From positions 1 through 35,573 of the forward strand of contig NZ_BILZ01000060.1 in assembly GCF_004000825.1 (NCBI RefSeq): 35,573 nucleotides of DNA, written 5' to 3'. Shown one piece after another: positions 8,013-13,700 of the stretch. The translations under genes and the position numbers were made by a program. This DNA comes from Paenibacillus kobensis NBRC 15729 (GTDB taxonomy: Bacteria; Bacillota; Bacilli; Paenibacillales; Paenibacillaceae). Numbering within the stretch: the first letter of the stretch is position 1; every line of letters starts with the position of its first letter. The notes beneath the pieces are model-generated. The model did no database searches. It saw nothing but the letters and a program-made list of their open reading frames with translations, and was not told the origin of the DNA.

Positions 8013-8177
8013 ATGGATGATCAACTGGTAATACTTTTATTGGTTCTTGTAGCTGCCTTTTGCCTCTTTATGTCATTCACTTTATCTGGTTACATCGGAC
8101 GCAAAAAACAGTTTGAAAAACAGTTAATTGATAAGCTCGATGAGATAACTCAACTCATAAAGAAGACAAAAGATTGA
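8013..8177 (+). CDS. Small single-pass membrane protein, 54 aa
   Basis: ATG at 8013 with CAGGAGA 8 nt upstream. The product begins MDDQLVILLLVLVAAFCLFM, a single transmembrane helix from about residue 5 to 26, followed by a basic amphipathic or coiled-coil tail (GRKKQFEKQLIDKLDEITQLIKKTKD). The layout resembles small holin-like or regulatory membrane peptides, but no function can be assigned. It is divergent from the secreted-protein operon, and a terminator follows about 105 nt downstream. Confidence 0.7.
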   Translation: MDDQLVILLLVLVAAFCLFMSFTLSGYIGRKKQFEKQLIDKLDEITQLIKKTKD

Positions 8178-8283
8178 ACTTTTCCCGGCCGGGTTTGTTC
8201 GACTTACACATTATAAGCTCTTGTTATTAATCGTTGGAATGGCCAAATTTCTGGTAATTCACATAAAATTCATATTTGTATGC

Positions 8284-8318
8284 AAAGCCCCCGTCTCCTT
8301 GCGGGGGCTTTGTTTTTA
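8284..8318 (+). terminator. Rho-independent terminator
   Basis: AAAGCCCCCG, 8-nt loop, CGGGGGCTTT, then TGTTTTT. A 10-bp stem ends the transcript of the 54-aa gene. Confidence 0.8.
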
Positions 8319-8507
8319 TCACCAGATCCAGATCCGATCCTTGTATTCGTTCTGCAGCTGCAAGTGTTCGATCGTCGAGAATTGCTCGCGGTATTCGTCG
8401 ATGGTCGCTTGCATTTCCTTCAATTTTTTCTTTGCAATTCGGAACGTGATTTCCCAACCGCTCCGCGCAGGACCGACGCGCCGATCGCACCCCCTGGCTT
8501 TGTTACT
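8319..8507 (-). pseudogene. Possible 3' coding remnant, 62 codons
   Basis: An open minus-strand frame with protein-like composition in its last 45 residues (ITFRIAKKKLKEMQATIDEY, then a Gln/Glu-rich helix ending KDRIWIW). It has no start codon with an RBS and begins exactly where the second 65-bp repeat starts, so it looks like the tail of a gene cut by that element. Family not recognised. The overlapping 87-codon frame on the same strand (8227-8490) lacks protein-like composition. Confidence 0.3.
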
Positions 8508-8567
8508 TCAATGAAAACGGCAGCCGATTGTCTGGTCGACTGCCGCAATATCCTATTCATCTAACGT
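8503..8567. repeat. 65-bp exact repeat, copy 2
   Basis: Identical over 65 bases to 1914-1978, including the CGGCAG/CTGCCG hairpin and the terminal ATCTAACGT. The two copies are 6.59 kb apart in direct orientation. The sequence beyond both ends differs between copies. Confidence 0.85.
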
Positions 8568-8659
8568 GCCGGTTAGCTTAGTTTTTCAATCACTATTTGA
8601 ACGTAAAATTTTCCTATTCGTTGCGTTAAACTGCCCGTTAATTCACTTCTGATGACGTA

Positions 8660-8750
8660 AGTCTAATCCTTTTTATTCGCAGTCTACATCTTTATTTTCT
8701 TAGTCTACAACTATATTTTCCAGTCTAAAACTTATTTTCTCAAGTCACAT
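8660..8750. repeat. Phased 20-21-bp direct repeats
   Basis: AGTCTA-type units start at 8660, 8681, 8702, 8722 and (partial) 8743, with spacings of 21, 21, 20 and 21. Each unit reads about AGTCTANAn then T-rich ATTTTC. The spacing is close to two helical turns, so all copies face one side of the DNA. The function is unknown; the array lies between converging transcription units, downstream of the thi operon terminator. Confidence 0.7.
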
Positions 8751-8780
8751 GAAACGTCAACTCCGTTCAGACGGCCATAC

Positions 8781-8809
8781 TTAAAAACACGCCGGAATCC
8801 GGCGTGTTT
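8781..8809 (-). terminator. Terminator of the thiamine salvage operon
   Basis: AAACACGCCGG-AAT-CCGGCGTGTTT, an 11-bp stem with a 3-nt loop. On the minus strand it is followed by TTTTT. It lies 14 bp after the thiY stop. Confidence 0.85.
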
Positions 8810-8822
8810 GGGTTTAATGAAT

Positions 8823-9824
8823 CTATAGATTACGGAATGCGTCTAACGGCTTGACTTCCTTCGTCAGCTGCCCGTGCTCCGTCAGCCAATTAATAACTGT
8901 GCTCCACGACTGTTCCGATTGGCTTCCGAAAGGCTCTGCGCCTGCATCCATTAACGGAAGCAGAATGTTCAAGCTGTTCTTCTCGATCTCCGGATCAAGC
9001 GGGAACTCCGCGTTCTGCTTGTCCAAGAGCAGCTGCAGCGCTTCTTCCGGATGTTCTTGCGTATAGGCCTGGCCCTTGGCCGACGCCGCCACAAATTTCT
9101 TGATCGCATCCATTTTGTTCTTCAATCCATCCTCGCTAGCGGTCAGGACAAGCTCATAGTAATCCGGAACGCCGTACTTCGCTGGATCGAAAGCCGTTAC
9201 TTTCGCCCCATCCTTCTCGAGCAGCAGCTTCTCGTGGTTAATGTAGCCGCCGATAATGGAATCTACACGATGAGTCGTCATGGCCGGAATCAGATCCCAA
9301 GAAACGTCCGTGTAGGTCAGCTTAGCGGGGTCGCCGCCGTCTGCCTTCACCATCGTATTGACGATGGCTTGGTCGAGCGGAATCGACGGGTAACCGACTT
9401 TGTGTCCTACTAGATCTTTGGGACTCTTAATCTGTTCCGAATCCAGCACCATCAATTGATTAAGCGGATGGCGGACGATCGCACCGACTGATACGATAGG
9501 GATCTGTTCAGAGCGCGCAATCGCAACTTGCATCTGGTAGCTCAATGCCAGATCGGCTTTGCCCGTCGCCACAAGCTTCAGCGCGTCGTTCGTATCCGCC
9601 GGCGTGACCAGATTCACCTTCAAGCCCGCTTCTTTATAAAACCCTTGCTCCTCCGCCGCGTACATGAACGTATGGACAGCATTCGGATACCAATCCAACA
9701 ATACAGTAAGCTCCGTTTCCCCCGGCTCGGATTTCTTGTCGGACGAACAGCCCGCCGTTCCGATAAGCACCGCGGCAAGCGCGATAGACAACCATGCTTT
9801 TTTATTCCACAATGTCAATTTCAA
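8823..9824 (-). CDS. thiY: ThiY-like substrate-binding lipoprotein (formylaminopyrimidine uptake)
   Basis: A 333-residue extracellular binding lipoprotein of the NMT1/THI5-like family. Homologous ThiY proteins bind N-formyl-4-amino-5-aminomethyl-2-methylpyrimidine, a thiamine breakdown product. The signal peptide ends in the lipobox GTAGC near residue 25. The family opening TELTVLLDWYPNAVHTFMYAAEEQGFYKEAGLKV follows, then TGKADLALSYQMQVAIAR and LNQLMVLDSEQIKSPKDLVGHKVGYPSIP. The TTG start at 9824 has AGGGG at 7 nt. Last gene of the riboswitch-controlled operon, 21 nt after thiX. Substrate assignment rests on the tenA, ylmB and TPP riboswitch context. Confidence 0.9.
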   Translation of the reverse strand: MKLTLWNKKAWLSIALAAVLIGTAGCSSDKKSEPGETELTVLLDWYPNAVHTFMYAAEEQGFYKEAGLKVNLVTPADTNDALKLVATGKADLALSYQMQVAIARSEQIPIVSVGAIVRHPLNQLMVLDSEQIKSPKDLVGHKVGYPSIPLDQAIVNTMVKADGGDPAKLTYTDVSWDLIPAMTTHRVDSIIGGYINHEKLLLEKDGAKVTAFDPAKYGVPDYYELVLTASEDGLKNKMDAIKKFVAASAKGQAYTQEHPEEALQLLLDKQNAEFPLDPEIEKNSLNILLPLMDAGAEPFGSQSEQSWSTVINWLTEHGQLTKEVKPLDAFRNL

Positions 9825-9845
9825 AGTAATTCCCCTTTACCTAAA

Positions 9846-10598
9846 TTAACTTCTGCGGTACGACAGCACCGCTTTCTCCAACCATAAAGCAGCGAGGAAC
9901 AATAGAATCCCCATAGCAGACAGCAGCAGCACGCCAGAGAATACGGCATCGGCGCGCAGCATATTGGACGCCCGCTTCGTATAGACGCCGAGGCCGCTTT
10001 CCCCTCCGAGCCATTCTCCGAGCGTAGCGCCTCCGACGCTGAATGCAGCCGCCATCTTCAATCCCGTGAAAAAGCCGGGCAGCGCAGACGGTATCTTCCA
10101 CTTGAGCAGCAGATCGCGTTTGCCCGCTCCCATCGTCTTCATTAGTGCCCCGATATCCGGATCGGCAGACCGGAAGCCGTCTGCCGTATTGACGGCGATG
10201 GAGAAGAACGTGAATAGAATGACGACAGCAATTTTACTCCAAATTTCATAACCGAACCACATGACCATAATCGGCGATAACACGATGATCGGAATCGTCT
10301 GGGAACCGACAATGAGCGGATAAATCGTCTTCTTCGCCAAGCTGGAACGATCGATCCATACCGCAGCGAGCGTCCCGGCAACGGTGGAAATCCCAAGCCC
10401 CAGCAAGGCTTCCCACAGAGTAGTGACCGCGTGCTTGCCCAGCAACTGCCGGTTATCCCACATGGACACGAAAACGTCCGAGAGCTTCGGAATGATGTAA
10501 TGCGGAACGTCGAACAGGCTCGTCCCGGCTTCCCATATCGCAGCGAGCAGCACGACGAATAGAAGCACGGGAACGTTCGATTTTATTTTCCCGCTCAT
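9846..10598 (-). CDS. thiX: ThiX-like ABC permease
   Basis: A 250-residue inner-membrane permease of the binding-protein-dependent (BPD_transp_1, SsuC/TauC-like) type. Hydrophobic segments begin at VPVLLFVVLLAAIWEAGT, and the cytoplasmic EAA loop that contacts the ATPase is visible as DPDIGALMKTMGAGKRDLLLKWKIPSALPGFFTGLKMA. The start codon overlaps the thiZ stop by 4 nt (ATGA), so translation is coupled. It forms the channel with ThiZ and ThiY for thiamine pyrimidine precursors. Confidence 0.9.
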   Translation of the reverse strand: MSGKIKSNVPVLLFVVLLAAIWEAGTSLFDVPHYIIPKLSDVFVSMWDNRQLLGKHAVTTLWEALLGLGISTVAGTLAAVWIDRSSLAKKTIYPLIVGSQTIPIIVLSPIMVMWFGYEIWSKIAVVILFTFFSIAVNTADGFRSADPDIGALMKTMGAGKRDLLLKWKIPSALPGFFTGLKMAAAFSVGGATLGEWLGGESGLGVYTKRASNMLRADAVFSGVLLLSAMGILLFLAALWLEKAVLSYRRS

Positions 10599-11410
10599 AC
10601 GGTGACACCTGCCCTGCCGCTAACGGTTCGGCCAAGGTGTTCAAGCAGCTGCCGTTTCAAACCGATGAAGGCCGGGTCCAGCGCCGCTTCATAGCTGCGG
10701 GGGCGAGGGAGCGTCACGTTCAGCTCGCTCAGTGTCGTAATCGGCGATTCTGCCGCTACCAGCACCCGGTCGGACAGGAGCAATGCTTCATCGACGTCAT
10801 GGGTAATGAACAAAATCGTCTTGCGGTGCTGTTCCCACACTTGCAGCAGCCATTCCTGCATGCTGACGCGTGTCATCGCGTCCAATGCGCTGAACGGCTC
10901 GTCCAGCAGAAACAGCTCTCCGCCGCCGAGCAGCGACCGCAAGAACGATACCCGTTGGCGCATGCCGCCGGACAACTCATGCGGATACTTGCGTTCCGTT
11001 CCTTCGAGTCCAAGGCCCGGCAGCAGCTCCAGCACCCGGCGCCTCGCTTCCCGCTTCGATGTTCCGCTCAGTTCAAGGCCCAGCGCTGCATTATCCAGCA
11101 CCGTTCTCCAAGGCATCAGGCAATCCTTTTGCGGCATATAGCCGATCTTCCCTTGCTTGGATGCCTCCGCGGCCGAGTTCTCTTGTGTGCCTATGGTGAT
11201 CGTCCCAGCTTGAGGAATGAGCAATCCGGCCAACATCCGGAACAGGGTCGTCTTGCCGATGCCGCTTGCCGCAAGAATGCTGACGAATTCTCCTTGCTTA
11301 ATGTCGAAGCTCAGTTCCTTGAACAGATGAGGCTGTCCAGGAAAAGAAAAGCTTAGCCCGCGAACCGATAATGCAGGCGCTTCTTGTGACGATCGGGTCA
11401 AATCGGCCAC
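10595..11410 (-). CDS. thiZ: ThiZ-like ABC transporter ATPase
   Basis: A 271-residue cytosolic ATPase. Walker A is AASGIGKTT near residue 44 (unusual opening Ala instead of Gly), the signature is LSGGMRQR, Walker B LFLLDEPFSALD and the switch His is in ITHDVDEAL. It belongs to the SsuB/TauB group. The GTG start at 11410 lies inside the tenA 3' end (13-nt overlap) with GGAAAG just upstream, giving coupled translation. It powers the ThiXY transporter. Confidence 0.9.
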   Translation of the reverse strand: MADLTRSSQEAPALSVRGLSFSFPGQPHLFKELSFDIKQGEFVSILAASGIGKTTLFRMLAGLLIPQAGTITIGTQENSAAEASKQGKIGYMPQKDCLMPWRTVLDNAALGLELSGTSKREARRRVLELLPGLGLEGTERKYPHELSGGMRQRVSFLRSLLGGGELFLLDEPFSALDAMTRVSMQEWLLQVWEQHRKTILFITHDVDEALLLSDRVLVAAESPITTLSELNVTLPRPRSYEAALDPAFIGLKRQLLEHLGRTVSGRAGVTV

Positions 11411-12069
11411 TCTTCTTTCCGGTAGGACATGTCCCAGAACATATATTCAAGCTTGGATGCGACGAGGAAGCGCTCCTCCAGCCGTGCCAGTTCCGACTCC
11501 GGCAGTCCTTCCGCCAGTCGGTTCATGATGTCGATCGTCCAATCGGTCAATACTCCGAATTCGTCCGAGCTGTACATCAAGATCCATTCCCGGTACAACG
11601 GATGATCCAGTGCTCCCGGAATCTTCGCATACGCCACCCCGATCTCACGGTAGCTCCACATACATGGCAGCAGCGCAGCGACCACCTCAGCCAGCGAGCC
11701 TTGCGCAGCCGTGTCCAGCAGAAATTTCGTATACGCGATCGTCGTCGGCGATGGAACCGTCTGTTCCAGCTGCTCGCGCGTCACACCGAAGCGTGCTGCG
11801 TAATCCCGGTGCAGCGACATCTCCACGTGCAGCGTCGAGTGAAGCAGCTCCGCGAACTTCGTCATCGTCTCTAGATCGCGGGACTTCATGCTGGCGATCG
11901 CGAACAATTTGGCATAATCGATCAGATACACATAATCCTGCTTCAGATAGAAAATGAAGCGCTCCGGATCCAGCGTCCCTTCTCTTAACTCCACCAAGAA
12001 CGGATGCTCGTGGCACTGGTTCCATATGGATTGCGTTGATTCATACAGCCTATCGCTAAACCGGCTCAT
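11398..12069 (-). CDS. tenA: TenA, aminopyrimidine aminohydrolase / thiaminase II
   Basis: 223 residues, typical for TenA. It hydrolyses 4-amino-5-aminomethyl-2-methylpyrimidine to HMP, feeding thiamine resynthesis. Catalytic and pocket residues can be placed: Asp45 (YLKQDYVYL), Tyr113, the nucleophile Cys136 with Tyr140 (LLPCMWSY) and Glu208 (SKLEYMFWDM). ATG at 12069 has GGGGG at good spacing. It acts on the product of the YlmB-type enzyme encoded just upstream in the same operon. Confidence 0.93.
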   Translation of the reverse strand: MSRFSDRLYESTQSIWNQCHEHPFLVELREGTLDPERFIFYLKQDYVYLIDYAKLFAIASMKSRDLETMTKFAELLHSTLHVEMSLHRDYAARFGVTREQLEQTVPSPTTIAYTKFLLDTAAQGSLAEVVAALLPCMWSYREIGVAYAKIPGALDHPLYREWILMYSSDEFGVLTDWTIDIMNRLAEGLPESELARLEERFLVASKLEYMFWDMSYRKEEWPI

Positions 12070-12101
12070 GTTGATCCCCCGTTCATTATTGTCGTTATTA
12101 A

Positions 12102-13385
12102 TTATTCAGTATGGCCCTTCTTACGGTTGCACCAATCCGCGATGAAACCGATCATGATTTTCGTATAATCGAGCAGCTCTTGAATATCCGTACTTTCATT
12201 AACGGCATGAGCATATGCAAGCTCGCCCGGTCCGTAGATGACCGTCGGGATTCCCGCCCGGCCGATCCAGCCTGCATCCGTCACCGTCGGGCTCATGCCC
12301 GCTTCAGGCTCGGTGCCGCGAACTTGCGTATGGCTTGCGAACAGTGCTTTGAACCCGTCGGTTTCTGTATCCAGTTCTAATGAAGGAAAAATTTCACCGC
12401 GCTCCTCGATCATCGACCGGCCTCCCCAGCGGAAGGTTGGCGGATTGTTGCGAAGCCACGGATCGCCTGCCGCTACCCCGAGCAGATGCTCTTCAATCTC
12501 TGCGGCAACCGACTCATAATCTTCGTCCGGATAGAAGTGTACCGTAATCCAGAGCGAGCACCGGTCCGCAATAAAGGCCGCATGACGCCCGCCTTCGATG
12601 ACCGCAGGGTTGATCGTATTCGAGCCCGCCGGGAATCCGGGGTACGACTTGGTCACCGCCCAATGGCGTTCGAGCTCTTGGAGCCCTGCGATGAGCTTGG
12701 CCATTTTCTCAATCGCGCTCGCGCCCTCTACTCCGCCGCCTGCATGAATCATTCGAGAACGCATTCCGTCATGGTACGTGACCGGACTTTGCACCGTCAC
12801 CCAGCCGGTAATGACACCGCCTTGTCCTTGGATGGCCAATGCGCTAGTATCCGCGACAACGGCAAAATCCGCCGTGTGTCCTCGCTCCATACACGCACGA
12901 GTTCCCGCTTCGCCGGCTTCTTCGCCAATGACGGAATGGAAGAGAAGATCGCCCTTCAGTTCCACACCGGCTTCGGTCAACAGCTTCACCGCAAACAGCA
13001 GAGCGGCAAGGCCGCCCTTCATATCTGCGGTTCCTCTGCCATAAGCTCTGCCGTCTTGAAGCGTCAGCTGGAATGGATCGACTTGCCACTCGCGGCTGTC
13101 GCCCACCTCGGCGACGTCCATATGTCCATTCAGCAGCAAGCTCTTATACTGGCTGCCTTCCATGCCGCGCTTCACCGCCGTCACATTCGGATCGCCGGGA
13201 TACACTTCCCACAGCTCCGTCTCGAAGCCGCAGGCTTGAAGCTGCCGCTCCAGAAATTGCTGCGCTTGCATCGTGTTTCTCGCCGGAGGGCTAACGGTAG
13301 GGAAAGCGACCAGTTCGGCGAGCAGGGCGAACAGCTCGTCTTGCCGTTCTTCTACTTGCTGCTGAAGTTGTGCAATTAAGTTCAT
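12102..13385 (-). CDS. ylmB: YlmB-like formylaminopyrimidine deformylase (M20 family)
   Basis: 427 residues, ArgE/DapE/M20 zinc hydrolase fold. Motifs are LLLNGHMDVAEVGD (first metal His and the catalytic Asp), GRGTADMKGGLAALLFA (bridging Asp), HSVIGEEAGEAGTRA (general-base Glu pair) and AHAVNESTDIQELLDY near the end (last His). By family these are ArgE-like deacylases; placement with tenA and thiXYZ behind a TPP riboswitch makes deformylation of formylaminopyrimidine the likely job, as in Bacillus halodurans. ATG at 13385 has GAAGGAG upstream; the longer frame to 13442 runs into the attenuator and is rejected. Confidence 0.88.
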   Translation of the reverse strand: MNLIAQLQQQVEERQDELFALLAELVAFPTVSPPARNTMQAQQFLERQLQACGFETELWEVYPGDPNVTAVKRGMEGSQYKSLLLNGHMDVAEVGDSREWQVDPFQLTLQDGRAYGRGTADMKGGLAALLFAVKLLTEAGVELKGDLLFHSVIGEEAGEAGTRACMERGHTADFAVVADTSALAIQGQGGVITGWVTVQSPVTYHDGMRSRMIHAGGGVEGASAIEKMAKLIAGLQELERHWAVTKSYPGFPAGSNTINPAVIEGGRHAAFIADRCSLWITVHFYPDEDYESVAAEIEEHLLGVAAGDPWLRNNPPTFRWGGRSMIEERGEIFPSLELDTETDGFKALFASHTQVRGTEPEAGMSPTVTDAGWIGRAGIPTVIYGPGELAYAHAVNESTDIQELLDYTKIMIGFIADWCNRKKGHTE

Positions 13386-13432
13386 GCCTGTGTTCTCCTT
13401 CGCTGCTGAACGCATCACGGGCGGAGCAATGC

Positions 13433-13462
13433 AAAAAACCATACGAGAATATACGTATGGTT
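13433..13462 (-). terminator. Riboswitch attenuator hairpin
   Basis: Minus strand AACCATACG, 8-nt loop, CGTATGGTT, then TTTTTG. A segment of the riboswitch 3' side (GAGAATGTA) can pair instead with the loop region (TATATTCTC), which would disrupt this hairpin. This is consistent with TPP-dependent termination. Confidence 0.8.
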
Positions 13463-13469
13463 AAAATCC

Positions 13470-13568
13470 AATACATTCTCTACGCCAGCATTACCTGGTT
13501 CAGATTAACGGTCAGGGAAATAACGTTCCCAATCTCAGCCAGACTCCATCCAGCCCCCGCAGCTCAAT
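13470..13568 (-). promoter_or_regulatory. TPP riboswitch (THI element)
   Basis: Minus-strand hallmarks in order: GCGGGGGC at the 5' side, GGCTGAGA (the pyrimidine-binding CUGAGA), then CTGAACCAGGTAATGCTGGC and GCGTAGAGAA at the 3' side. This is the conserved TPP aptamer. It precedes a terminator hairpin and the salvage operon, so TPP should switch off all five genes. Confidence 0.95.
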
Positions 13569-13587
13569 ATGAATAATAATTATAATT

Positions 13588-13616
13588 ATCATAGCTTATA
13601 TGTGGAGGGTTGACAA
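13588..13616 (-). promoter_or_regulatory. Sigma-A promoter of the thiamine salvage operon
   Basis: TTGTCA (13611-13616), exactly 17 bp, TATGAT (13588-13593) on the minus strand, about 20 bp upstream of the aptamer. Confidence 0.8.
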
Positions 13617-13700
13617 TGGGAGAGGGAGAAAGGAGTGAATTCGCTCAGGTGCAATCGCGCCTTTATTCTTTTATATGTCATTATTACGTATTAAGTTTAA

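Noticed and set aside
8227-8490. 87-codon minus-strand ORF
   Set aside because: It runs through the terminator hairpin at 8284-8311, has no RBS, and the overlapping frame at 8319-8507 has better protein-like composition.
8660-8750. Possible CRISPR array
   Set aside because: The repeats are contiguous 20-21-bp units with no unique spacers and no cas genes nearby.
12486-13379. 297-codon plus-strand ORF opposite the M20 hydrolase
   Set aside because: It mirrors a well-supported GC-rich gene, has Arg/His/Gln-rich low-quality composition and no RBS. The same holds for 19232-19792, 26535-27179, 28157-28888 and 10637-11356.
13386-13442. N-terminal extension of the M20 hydrolase
   Set aside because: The extra codons overlap the attenuator hairpin and lack an RBS, while ATG at 13385 has GAAGGAG at good spacing.
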